Shown: positions 53,696 to 61,756 of the stretch, in pieces | Numbering within the stretch: the first letter of the stretch is position 1 | How the letters are laid out: every line of letters starts with the position of its first letter | Source of the DNA: Salinibacter altiplanensis | GTDB taxonomy: Bacteria; Bacteroidota; Rhodothermia; Rhodothermales; Salinibacteraceae | Reading direction: 5' to 3' | DNA: 64,000 bases | Assembly (NCBI RefSeq): GCF_002894645.1 | Contig: NZ_NCQY01000009.1 | Location: 314,433-378,432, forward strand | Notes under the pieces: generated by a model | Seen by the model: only the letters and a program-made list of their open reading frames with translations | Told to the model about the DNA's origin: nothing | The model's database searches: none | Translations under genes and position numbers: made by a program

Positions 53696-54706
53696 ATGCG
53701 CATCCTGGTCACTGGCGCCAACGGCCAGATTGGAAGCGAACTCGTCGAGGTGCTGCGCGAGCGGCACGGGACCGGGCAGGTGGTGGGCCTGGATTTAAAC
53801 CCGCCCCCAATGGCCACCGATCAGCCCTCGCGTGCCCCCTCTTCGAACGCCCCGTTCGAGGTGGCGGACGTGCGCAACCGGGAGGCCCTGGCCGACGTCC
53901 TCGACCGCCACGAGGTTGGCTCGATCTATCACCTGGCAAGCCTGCTCTCCGCCACGGGCGAGCAGCATCCCGACCGCGCCTGGGACGTCAACATGAGCGG
54001 GCTCAAGACCATTCTGGACCTTGCCCGAAGCCGCCCTGTGGAGAAGGTGTTCTGGCCCAGCTCCATCGCCGTGTTCGGCCCCACCACCCCACGGGAAGAC
54101 ACGCCTCAAAATACGGTGCTCGATCCCACCACCATGTACGGGGTGACCAAGCGGAGTGGGGAGCTGCTGTGCCGCTACTACCACCGCCGCTACGACCTCG
54201 ACGTGCGGAGCCTGCGCTACCCGGGCCTCCTCAGCTACAAAACGGCCCCCGGCGGCGGCACCACCGACTACGCGATCGACATGCTGACGCAGGCCGCGGC
54301 GGGGCGGGACTACACCTGCTTCCTGAAGCCCGACACGCGGCTGCCCATGATGTACATGCCGGACGCCATTCAGGGGACCCTCGCCCTCATGAACGCCGAC
54401 GCGGACGCCCTGTCGGTGCGGGACAGCTACAACACAGGTGGCCTCAGCTTCTCCCCGGAGGAGCTGGCCGCGACAATTCAGGCACGCGTGCCGTCGTTCA
54501 GCTGCAGCTACGCGCCGGACGAGCGGCAGCACATCGCCGAGAACTGGCCCTCTTCAGTCAACGACGACGCGGCCCGGACCGACTGGGGATGGGCGCCGGA
54601 GTACGACCTGGAGGCCACGACCGCAGACATGCTCGACCACCTGCGAGAAGGCGCACCGGAGCACGGAGACATTGCCGAGGGAGAGCATAAAAGTGCCACG
54701 GCCTAG
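53696..54706 (+). CDS. NAD-dependent epimerase/dehydratase family protein, probable L-threonine 3-dehydrogenase
   Basis: A 336-residue extended short-chain dehydrogenase. The Rossmann motif is [16 protein letters not shown], the Asp for NAD ribose lies in GLDLNPPP, the catalytic Ser/Tyr/Lys set is in [11 protein letters not shown] and [17 protein letters not shown], and [21 protein letters not shown] is the hallmark of UDP-epimerase-like threonine dehydrogenases. It would oxidise threonine to 2-amino-3-ketobutyrate, which the next gene's product cleaves. ATG 53696 gives [10 protein letters not shown]. The 107-base spacing to kbl fits one operon. Confidence 0.9.
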   Translation: MRILVTGANGQIGSELVEVLRERHGTGQVVGLDLNPPPMATDQPSRAPSSNAPFEVADVRNREALADVLDRHEVGSIYHLASLLSATGEQHPDRAWDVNMSGLKTILDLARSRPVEKVFWPSSIAVFGPTTPREDTPQNTVLDPTTMYGVTKRSGELLCRYYHRRYDLDVRSLRYPGLLSYKTAPGGGTTDYAIDMLTQAAAGRDYTCFLKPDTRLPMMYMPDAIQGTLALMNADADALSVRDSYNTGGLSFSPEELAATIQARVPSFSCSYAPDERQHIAENWPSSVNDDAARTDWGWAPEYDLEATTADMLDHLREGAPEHGDIAEGEHKSATA

Positions 54707-54813
54707 GGGCGGGCCTTCTCCCCTCAACATCCGGCCCCGCTCCTCCCGCTTGCCACTCCTTGGCAGCCCCCCAACTGCTCGTTTGGACCCCAACCCGATT
54801 CTCCCATACCGCC

Positions 54814-56010
54814 ATGCCCATGACCGACGACGTTGCGGCCGACTTCCGGCAGACCCTGCAGGAAATTAAAGACGCCGGCACCTACAACGAGGAACGCGTC
54901 ATCACCTCGCAGCAGGACGCCGACATCGAAGTTGAGGGCGGCCAGCACGTCATCAACTTCTGTGCAAACAACTACCTTGGGCTCGCCAACCACCCGGAGA
55001 TTATGGACGCCGCCAAGCGAGGCGTCGACCGGTACGGCTTCGGCGTGGCCAGCGTCCGCTTCATCTGCGGGACCCAATCGGTACACAAGGACCTGGAGCA
55101 CGCCCTGTCCGACTTCCACGAGACGGACGACACGATCCTGTACAACTCGTGCTTCGATGCCAACACCGGCCTTTTCGAAACCATTCTCGGGGAGGAGGAC
55201 GCCATCATCAGCGACGCGCTGAACCACGCCTCCATCATCGACGGCATCCGGCTCTGCACGGCCGACCTGCACGTCTTTGACCACGGCGACATGGACGACC
55301 TGGAGGCGAAGCTGCAAAATGCACAGGACGCGGAGACCCGCTTGATCGCCACCGACGGCGTATTCTCGATGGACGGGGACGTGGCCAAGCTCGACGAGAT
55401 GTGCCGCCTGGCCGACACGTACGACGCGCTCGTGATGGTCGACGAGTGCCACGCCACCGGCTTCATGGGCGAGGGGGGCCGCGGCGCCAGCGAGGCGAGG
55501 GGCGTGCTCGACGAGGTCGATATCATCACCTCCACGCTCGGCAAGGCCCTCGGCGGCGCTACCGGCGGCTTTACGACCGGCCGGCAGGAGATCATCGACC
55601 TGCTGCGGCAGGAGTCCCGCCCCTACCTCTTCTCCAACGCCATCGCCCCGATGATCGCCAACGCCAGCCTCAAGGTGCTGGAGATGCTGCAGGAGAGCGG
55701 CGAGCGGCGCGAGCAGATCTGGGAGAATGCCCGCTACTTCCGGAACGAGATGGAGGAACGGGGCTTCGAGATCAAGTCAGGCGACCACCCCATCGTGCCC
55801 ATCATGTTCTACGACGCGAAGACGAGCGGGGCCATCGCCGACGAGCTGCTCGACCGCGGCATCTACGTCATCAGCTTCAGCTACCCCGTGGTGCCGGAGG
55901 GCGAGGCCCGCATCCGCGTCCAGATGTCCGCCGCCCACTCGCAGGACCAGCTCGACCGCGCCATCGACGCGTTCACGGAGGTCGGCCGCAAGCACGACGT
56001 AATTGACTAA
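54814..56010 (+). CDS. kbl: Glycine C-acetyltransferase (2-amino-3-ketobutyrate CoA ligase)
   Basis: A 398-residue PLP enzyme of the alpha-oxoamine synthase family. Features are [62 protein letters not shown], and the PLP Lys in [15 protein letters not shown]. It converts 2-amino-3-ketobutyrate and CoA to glycine and acetyl-CoA. The partner dehydrogenase lies immediately upstream on the same strand. ATG at 54814 ([10 protein letters not shown]) is chosen; the frame is open 18 codons earlier but those codons lack homology. Right after it the DNA becomes distinctly less GC-rich. Confidence 0.95.
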   Translation: MPMTDDVAADFRQTLQEIKDAGTYNEERVITSQQDADIEVEGGQHVINFCANNYLGLANHPEIMDAAKRGVDRYGFGVASVRFICGTQSVHKDLEHALSDFHETDDTILYNSCFDANTGLFETILGEEDAIISDALNHASIIDGIRLCTADLHVFDHGDMDDLEAKLQNAQDAETRLIATDGVFSMDGDVAKLDEMCRLADTYDALVMVDECHATGFMGEGGRGASEARGVLDEVDIITSTLGKALGGATGGFTTGRQEIIDLLRQESRPYLFSNAIAPMIANASLKVLEMLQESGERREQIWENARYFRNEMEERGFEIKSGDHPIVPIMFYDAKTSGAIADELLDRGIYVISFSYPVVPEGEARIRVQMSAAHSQDQLDRAIDAFTEVGRKHDVID

Positions 56011-56181
56011 CTCAGGTGCACGTTGAAGGTTAGGTAGCATGTCGGTGCTGTGAGAACTGCCCTTTCAGGAGGGAGAAGCCATGCCTTCTGACTGCTCCCA
56101 TCAAAAGTTTTGAGGACCGACACATCAAGCCCACGCCTTAAGAGTCCATAGTTGAATTCTCACGCTACTGTCAGTGCTCGT

Positions 56182-57936
56182 ATGGAATCGGATGAGACCG
56201 AGACTGTTGAACTGTCCCTAGATACGACGGACGACGCCTCCCCGGTGAAAGTGAGACTCAAGCCTTTGACAGTCATCTTAGGTACGAATGGAACTGGAAA
56301 ATCCACACTTCTTCGACAGATGGCAGGTTCTGAGAATCCTCGTCGTGGCGGGGGGAAGTTAGAGGCGGCTGGCTTTGAGCCTGTCACATTTGTGGAAGGG
56401 GGTCGCATTGCTGACGTACCCAATAATTTGCGGATACGTAGCCACGACTCCTTTGATGAAGGACTCTCAGAGTCTTGGGGAAATGATATTCGACGCGCCA
56501 AGCGGGGAGAGTTACGCTCTCGAACCAATCAAATATTTGACGCTCTCAGACGTGAGACCAGAAAAGTTAAAGAGCAGCATTCTGATCAGGTGAACGAAGC
56601 TCAGAGGAAAGGGCTCGAAGCTCCTGAAAGGGAAGAGCCCCCGTTAGATAGAGCATTCAGGCTCTTCTCCGATATATTTCCAGCAATTGAGCTAAAAGCA
56701 GACTCGGCTTCAAACGAACTCAAAGCATCGAAATACGGAAATACATATGACGCTTCGGACCTCTCAGACGGTGAAAGGCAGGTGTTAACCCTTCTTGCAG
56801 ATCTCGCCGTTCATGGGGCAGGAGAAGCGGTACTCGTAGACGAACCAGAACTCAACTTGAATTCAGGATTGGCAATCAGGGTCTGGGAGACGATAGAGAA
56901 GGAAGTGCTCACCCGTTTCCAGGAGACATACTTTGTGTACGCAACTCACTCATTGAGCTTTGCCTCCCGACCAGCTGTAGACCAAGTCATAGTTCTGGAC
57001 AACAGAGCAAAAGTTGCTGCCTGCGTTGATTCCCCATCTACCCTTCTGAAGAATGAGACGATTACCTCTGAAGATTATCTCGGTGCTTTAACTACCATCG
57101 TGGCTACCCCAGCTGCCCTGATTACGGAAGGAGAAGATGAGTCCGTGGATCGGGCGTTTTACCAGTGGATTATAGGAAAAGAGTGGGGGCGAGAGCGGAA
57201 CGGGGTACCGGTAGTTCCTATGCAGGGCAGTTCAAGCGTGAGAGGCGCAGTCAAGCAGGAGGGAGTCTGGGATGAACTCCGAGGCAACACTCAACTAGTA
57301 GGCATAACTGACCGAGATTACTTAAGCGACTCTCAACTGAGGGACTTGGAGGGTGGAAACCTAGTGGTTCTTGATTTGCACGAAGTGGAGTCCCACTTCT
57401 GTCTTCCAAGAGTCCTCTGCGATTTGGCAGAGGAGCGCGTTGTGGAAGACCAGCCTACCGAGGAGGATATTGAGGAGAAGATTCTGGAGTACGCAGCAAG
57501 CGAAAAAGTGGCTGTTGCCGCGAAGCGTGTATCGGAAAGCACAAGATTGTCGCTTTCTGTTTCTGTAACGAATGAGCAGCTCGACGAGGCGGACTCTACC
57601 GAAGAGGTAGCAGACATACTGTTAGGAGCCGCAGAAGATAATCTCGAGGCCGCAGAGAGTCGGCTCGGTAGTGACCAGACGAAGGATACTTTCGAGCAAG
57701 AGCTACACAGGCTGGATGAGGCTATTGAAAACCGCAATGTGGAAGAAATCCTCAAGCTGTGTCCGGGGAAGGAACTGCTCAAGCGTTTAGCACACTTTGC
57801 AGGCTGTTCTTCCAACGATCACATCATGAGAGCAGCTGAAGAGCATCTTGACCCATCAGACTATCCGAATCTCAGGGGTCTAAGAGACGAATTGCGCACT
57901 GCACTCGATGTGACACCTTCAGTCCCTACATCTTAG
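56182..57936 (+). CDS. Fused ABC-type ATPase and DUF4435 (TOPRIM-like) protein, candidate PARIS-like defence gene
   Basis: A 584-residue protein in a lower-GC segment (a sampled line is 47%). The ATPase domain has Walker A GTNGTGKST (34-42), signature LSDGERQVL (194-202), Walker B AVLVDEPELNLN (216-227) and the switch His in VYATHSLSF (252-260). From about 311 a DUF4435/TOPRIM-like domain begins: Glu in LITEGEDESVDRAFY, Asp in GITDRDYLSD, Glu in LDLHEVESHF. The order matches AriA plus AriB of the PARIS anti-phage system fused in one chain; an OLD-family nuclease is the alternative. ATG 56182 is preferred over an in-frame TTG at 56152. It is flanked by housekeeping genes, with no partner gene beside it. 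Confidence 0.82.
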   Translation: MESDETETVELSLDTTDDASPVKVRLKPLTVILGTNGTGKSTLLRQMAGSENPRRGGGKLEAAGFEPVTFVEGGRIADVPNNLRIRSHDSFDEGLSESWGNDIRRAKRGELRSRTNQIFDALRRETRKVKEQHSDQVNEAQRKGLEAPEREEPPLDRAFRLFSDIFPAIELKADSASNELKASKYGNTYDASDLSDGERQVLTLLADLAVHGAGEAVLVDEPELNLNSGLAIRVWETIEKEVLTRFQETYFVYATHSLSFASRPAVDQVIVLDNRAKVAACVDSPSTLLKNETITSEDYLGALTTIVATPAALITEGEDESVDRAFYQWIIGKEWGRERNGVPVVPMQGSSSVRGAVKQEGVWDELRGNTQLVGITDRDYLSDSQLRDLEGGNLVVLDLHEVESHFCLPRVLCDLAEERVVEDQPTEEDIEEKILEYAASEKVAVAAKRVSESTRLSLSVSVTNEQLDEADSTEEVADILLGAAEDNLEAAESRLGSDQTKDTFEQELHRLDEAIENRNVEEILKLCPGKELLKRLAHFAGCSSNDHIMRAAEEHLDPSDYPNLRGLRDELRTALDVTPSVPTS

Positions 57937-58041
57937 GAGGCTGAGCCCTGGAAGTAGTTTGGTGGGCCAGTCTCGGTTTGCTTCTGCTATGTAACCTACC
58001 CCCAATACTTTGACCTTTGACTTTCGATTCACTCTGATTTT

Positions 58042-59586
58042 ATGAGACACACTCACCGGCTTCCCTCAGTTCTCTGCATCCTCACTGCCCTGCTGCTCCT
58101 GGCCGTTCCGGTGAGTACCGTCCACGCCCAAGACGAAAACTCGGTCGGCCCTACACGCACCCTCCCGCCCGACACGGCGATCACAAAGACCGATCGCGTG
58201 ACGGTGAAGGGCCAGGAGGTGCCCTACGAGGTGACGACCGGCACGCAGCCGGTGTACGGCGACGACGACAGGGCCACCGCCTCGCTCCACTACACCTACT
58301 ACCGCCGCTCGGACGTCGAGAACCGTGCGGAGCGCCCGCTCATGGTCTCCTTCAACGGCGGCCCTGGCTCCGGCTCCCTCTGGATGCACCTCGGCTACAC
58401 CAGCCCCAAGCACCTCCTCATCAGCGACGAGGGATACCCCGTGCAGCCGTACGGCGTCGAGGACAACAACCAGTCCATCATCGACGTGGCGGACATCGTG
58501 TACGTCAATCCCGTCAACACCGGCTTCTCCCGCGTGCTCGGTGAGGACACGGACGCGGAGCAGTTCTTTGGGGTGAACGCCGACGTGGACTACCTGGCGG
58601 ACTGGATCGACACGTTCATTTCGCGGCACGACCGGTGGCGCTCCCCGAAGTACCTGATTGGGGAGAGCTACGGCACCACCCGCGTCGCGGGCCTGGCCGG
58701 CGAGCTCCAAAACAGCCACTGGACGTACCTGAACGGGGTCATCCTCGTCTCTCCTACCGGCCTTGGGATGGAGCCGGCCGGCCCCTCCCCGCGCTCCGAG
58801 GCGCTCAAGCTGCCCTACTACGCGGCCACGGCCTGGTACCACGAGCAGCTGCCCGACGCCCTCCAGAACCGGGACCTCTCCGCCCTTCTGTCCGAGGTCG
58901 AGGACTATACCGTCGAGGAGTACATCCCGGCCGTCACGCGGGGCGGCTTTATCGACGACGCCCGCCGGCAGACCGTGGCCCAACAGGTGGCCCGCTACGC
59001 GGGTCTCTCCGAACAGTTTGTGCGCAACCACAACCTGGCCGTCCCCTCGGATGCCTTTTGGAAGGAGCTCCTCCAGGACGAGGGCCACACCGTGGGCCGC
59101 CTCGACTCGCGCTATAGGGGCGTGGACGTGAAAAATGCCGGGGACAGCTACGACTACCCGGCGGAGCTCACCGCCTGGAATCACGCTTTCACCCCGGCCA
59201 TCAACCACTACCTCCGCGATGAACTGGGCTTTGCGACGGACCTGCAGTACAACACATTCGGCTCCGTCTACCCCTGGGACGACGACAACAACCGTACCGG
59301 GGCCCAACTCCGCGAGGCAATGGCCCAAAACCCGTACCTACACGTCATGGTGCAGTCCGGCTACTACGACGGGGCCACGGACTACTTTTCGGCCAAGTAC
59401 GTGATGTGGAATCTCGGCACGCGAGAGACGATGCGCGACCGGCTTCGCTTCGAGGGCTACCGGAGCGGGCACATGATGTACCTGCGCTCGGAGGACCTGG
59501 CGGCCTCCAACGAGGACATCCGCACGTTCATCCAGAACTCGATTCCGGACGAGGGGACACCTGCCCGATATGGTCCGGATCAGTAG
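58042..59586 (+). CDS. Exported S10 serine carboxypeptidase
   Basis: A 514-residue exported peptidase with a signal peptide (residues 1-29, ending VHAQDE). The alpha/beta-hydrolase core shows MVSFNGGPGSGSLWMHLG (oxyanion), the catalytic Ser in LIGESYGTTRVAG, Asp in DGATDYFSAKYV, and His in GYRSGHMMYLR. S10 enzymes remove C-terminal residues at acidic pH; bacterial members are periplasmic or surface-bound. It starts 105 bases after the ATPase gene, in an AT-rich leader that belongs to the foreign segment. Confidence 0.92.
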   Translation: MRHTHRLPSVLCILTALLLLAVPVSTVHAQDENSVGPTRTLPPDTAITKTDRVTVKGQEVPYEVTTGTQPVYGDDDRATASLHYTYYRRSDVENRAERPLMVSFNGGPGSGSLWMHLGYTSPKHLLISDEGYPVQPYGVEDNNQSIIDVADIVYVNPVNTGFSRVLGEDTDAEQFFGVNADVDYLADWIDTFISRHDRWRSPKYLIGESYGTTRVAGLAGELQNSHWTYLNGVILVSPTGLGMEPAGPSPRSEALKLPYYAATAWYHEQLPDALQNRDLSALLSEVEDYTVEEYIPAVTRGGFIDDARRQTVAQQVARYAGLSEQFVRNHNLAVPSDAFWKELLQDEGHTVGRLDSRYRGVDVKNAGDSYDYPAELTAWNHAFTPAINHYLRDELGFATDLQYNTFGSVYPWDDDNNRTGAQLREAMAQNPYLHVMVQSGYYDGATDYFSAKYVMWNLGTRETMRDRLRFEGYRSGHMMYLRSEDLAASNEDIRTFIQNSIPDEGTPARYGPDQ

Positions 59587-59625
59587 GACGAAGGACCGTC
59601 AGTGGGCTCACACTGCCCTTCTTGG

Positions 59626-60096
59626 CTACATCTCCGCCACGACCTCTAGCATGTCGAGCGCCGTGATGACCCCACGCACCTCCCCCTTCGTGGTGACGAA
59701 CACCCGGTGGATGCCCCCGCGGTGCATTACCTGCGCCACCTGCTGAATGGAGGTGTGCTCGCTCACGTCGTAGACCTGCGGGGTCATGACGTGCTCGACG
59801 GTCGTCTCTCCTCCGTCACTGATCTGTAGATTCTCGAGGTCCTCCTCAGCGTACTCGGTTTCAAGCTCCGAGCGGTAAAACGAGGCGGGCCGGTCGGAGG
59901 CCGGCTCGCCCGCCGTGCCGTTGTACCGCGCGATGTCCGTCAGGGAGACCACGCCGACGAGCTGGTCGTCCTTCACGACGGGCGCGCCGGAGATGCCGTG
60001 GTCGGTCAAGAACTGGGCGACCCGGTCGATCGGCCAGCTGGCATCAACGGTCTGCACGTCCGCCGTCATCAAGTCTTTGGCGCTGTTCCACTTCAT
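59626..60096 (-). CDS. CBS domain pair protein
   Basis: A 156-residue protein consisting of two CBS domains: DLMTADVQTVDASWPIDRVAQFL with GAPVVKDDQLVGVVSLTDIARY, and HVMTPQVYDVSEHTSIQQVAQVM with HRVFVTTKGEVRGVITALDML. An acidic linker of about 40 residues separates them. CBS pairs bind adenosyl nucleotides as energy sensors. Nothing else is fused, so it probably regulates a partner protein in trans. It is convergent with the S10 peptidase gene. Confidence 0.93.
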   Translation of the reverse strand: MKWNSAKDLMTADVQTVDASWPIDRVAQFLTDHGISGAPVVKDDQLVGVVSLTDIARYNGTAGEPASDRPASFYRSELETEYAEEDLENLQISDGGETTVEHVMTPQVYDVSEHTSIQQVAQVMHRGGIHRVFVTTKGEVRGVITALDMLEVVAEM

Positions 60097-60282
60097 GAGA
60101 GGCGAAAGAACGGTTGTGGGAAAGAGATCCGAGCGCGTATGACAATATCCCTATTGGTCGCCCACCCCCGTGTTGCATGGGCCGCGTGGATCGGCGGCGA
60201 ATTCCACTGCTCCCTGCCCCTGTGCTCGTCCGACAAACGGAACCCGATGGGGCCCCACTTCGTGCGCACGGCTACGACGAGA

Positions 60283-60356
60283 GGGCCCGTAGCTCAGTTG
60301 GTTAGAGCCGCCGACTCATAATCGGCTGGTCGCAGGTTCGAGCCCTGCCGGGCCCA
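60283..60356 (+). tRNA. tRNA with CAT anticodon (probable tRNA-Ile2, else elongator Met)
   Basis: The cloverleaf is complete: acceptor GGGCCCG paired with CGGGCCC, D-loop AGCTCAGTTGGTTAGAGC, anticodon stem-loop GCCGACTCATAATCGGC, TpsiC arm GCAGGTTCGAGCCCTGC and discriminator A. The loop CTCATAA places CAT at 34-36. C4-G69 and C5-G68 in the acceptor stem are the TilS identity pairs, which favour isoleucine tRNA with lysidine. No CCA is encoded. It lies alone on the plus strand, upstream of a small-protein gene. Confidence 0.92.
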
Positions 60357-60422
60357 CTCTTCGCGCCCGGCAAAGCCCCAGGGCCCCTCCGGTCTGCCTC
60401 CCCTTCGCGTGTGCGCCTCGCC

Positions 60423-60462
60423 CATGTCCCGCCCGATCCAACCATGTCCCGCCCGATCCAAC
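60423..60462. repeat. 20-bp tandem duplication over a start codon
   Basis: CATGTCCCGCCCGATCCAAC occurs twice back to back (60423-60442 and 60443-60462). It duplicates the ATG and first five codons of the following gene. Because 20 is not a multiple of three, the upstream ATG reads in a different frame. Confidence 0.95.
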
Positions 60463-60809
60463 AGGTCAAGTGGAAGCGTGCATCGGACGATTCGTACACC
60501 GATATCACCGACGCGATCGACAAGGGCGTGCTCTCCGCGACGCCCCATCCGGAGGAGGCCATCGACCGCCCCAAGGGCTACTCGGTCCAACTGACCCTGG
60601 CGCCCGACAGCACCGACCTTGCCGAGGCACTTCAAGAGGCCCTGCTGGATCTGGACCCGGCCCGGATGGTCCTGCACCTTGAGGGCGTCGAGGAGCCGAT
60701 CTCGTCCCTCCCGGTCAGTGTGAGCAAGGTGCCCCACCTGGGCACCCAGAACACGGCGGAGCTCGGCGTTCCATCAGAGGGACACGACAAGCTCCACGGG
60801 CACATTTGA
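60444..60809 (+). CDS. Hypothetical cytosolic protein
   Basis: A 121-residue acidic protein starting MSRPIQQVKWKRASDDSY. It has a beta-rich, soluble composition (GYSVQLTLAPDSTDLAEAL and MVLHLEGVEEPISSLPVSV). No family is recognised. The start codon and next codons are duplicated 20 bases upstream; only the second ATG (60444) is in frame with the long frame. It follows the tRNA by 87 bases. Confidence 0.72.
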   Translation: MSRPIQQVKWKRASDDSYTDITDAIDKGVLSATPHPEEAIDRPKGYSVQLTLAPDSTDLAEALQEALLDLDPARMVLHLEGVEEPISSLPVSVSKVPHLGTQNTAELGVPSEGHDKLHGHI

Positions 60810-60913
60810 GCGTTTGCATCTTTTGAGCCGGGCGGCGGCCCACGAGCCTTCCGGGACTGCGTCTCGCACCTGTCCGGGTCGCCCTGCTCGCTCTTCCCAA
60901 CCCTTTTTCCTCT

Positions 60914-61183
60914 ATGGAGCCTCCTCAGAGATCCTCAACCGGCGATGGGTCTGCCCGGCAGCCCTTTTCGTGTCCGGAGTGTGATCGGACCGTCGGGCAC
61001 GCGAACGTTCTTACCGGGGACTTTGCCTTCGACGACGTGACCCCCAGAACGACTCGCCCGGACGGGTCGCCCGAGTTTCAAAAGACGGGCATGGAAGGCG
61101 GCCCCCAGAAGGCCATCGAGTTGCGATGCGACTTCTGCGGCGAGGAGTTCATGTTGGGGGTGGAGACCGGCGACGCAGATTAG
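60914..61183 (+). CDS. Small zinc-ribbon-like hypothetical protein
   Basis: An 89-residue protein with two CxxC pairs, SCPECDRTVGH (residues about 19-29) and RCDFCGEEFM (about 71-80), able to hold one zinc. The part between them is acidic and probably flexible. No family identified; it could be a small adapter or nucleic-acid-binding protein. It follows the hypothetical gene by 104 bases on the same strand and is convergent with the next. Confidence 0.72.
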   Translation: MEPPQRSSTGDGSARQPFSCPECDRTVGHANVLTGDFAFDDVTPRTTRPDGSPEFQKTGMEGGPQKAIELRCDFCGEEFMLGVETGDAD

Positions 61184-61187
61184 CCCC

Positions 61188-61415
61188 TCACCGCGGCGAT
61201 TCATCGGGGCTCGACGGGGTCGTTGCCCCTGACGGCAACTCGGCGCTGTAGAACCAGGAGAACCCCCCTGCGATGACGATAAACGCCAGGGCAAGGCCTC
61301 CCATCTCTCCGAGCGAGGTCTCCGGGGCCCCAATTTCCGGAAGGGCCACCAGTCCCCCGACGAAGACGACGAACGCGAAAATGAACAGTCCGAAGTATTC
61401 GACGATCACCTTCAT
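61188..61415 (-). CDS. Small two-helix membrane protein
   Basis: A 75-residue protein with two membrane helices (residues about 5-27 and 38-57) and a Ser/Pro-rich polar tail. Its ATG (61413-61415) overlaps the TAA of the upstream gene by one base (TAATG), so the two are translationally coupled. Its stop lies only 4 bases from the convergent zinc-ribbon gene. No family recognised. Confidence 0.65.
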   Translation of the reverse strand: MKVIVEYFGLFIFAFVVFVGGLVALPEIGAPETSLGEMGGLALAFIVIAGGFSWFYSAELPSGATTPSSPDESPR

Positions 61416-61585
61416 TACGCAGCGGCGGTCTCGGCCTGGTCAACAAGATCGGCTAGAATCCAGAGCGACGGGACCCACAGGCCCACAAAGATCGCGGCTT
61501 GGTCGCTGCCGCTGAACCAGAGGTAGAGGGAGAGGGCGAGTGCGACTACGCCGGCAGCGAATATCCACCCTTTGCTGTTGGTCAT
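61415..61585 (-). CDS. Very small two-helix membrane protein
   Basis: A 56-residue protein (MTNSKGWIFAAGVVALALSL onwards) with two hydrophobic helices, residues about 6-23 and 29-48, and the acidic end DLVDQAETAAA. The start at 61583-61585 is preferred over a longer in-frame start at 61645 because the membrane segment follows directly. Coupled to the next gene by a one-base stop/start overlap. Function unknown. Confidence 0.6.
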   Translation of the reverse strand: MTNSKGWIFAAGVVALALSLYLWFSGSDQAAIFVGLWVPSLWILADLVDQAETAAA

Positions 61586-61756
61586 GAACCGATTGGGATT
61601 CTGGGAGACGCAATGTGCGGGAAGCACGTGAGAAACCTGGCTCACTGCTTTTTGGAGAAGTGTCTCATTCCTCTAATTTTAGTACGGCGGTCGACGCACA
61701 CAGGATCCGCCCCCGCAGATCGTTGCAGCCGTTCCACATTGTGCCGGTCCACGGGC

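Noticed and set aside
60283-60356. Assignment of the CAT tRNA as initiator methionine
   Set aside because: The acceptor stem begins with a G1-C72 pair and lacks the mismatch and the three G-C pairs expected at the base of an initiator anticodon stem; the choice is between Ile2 and elongator Met.
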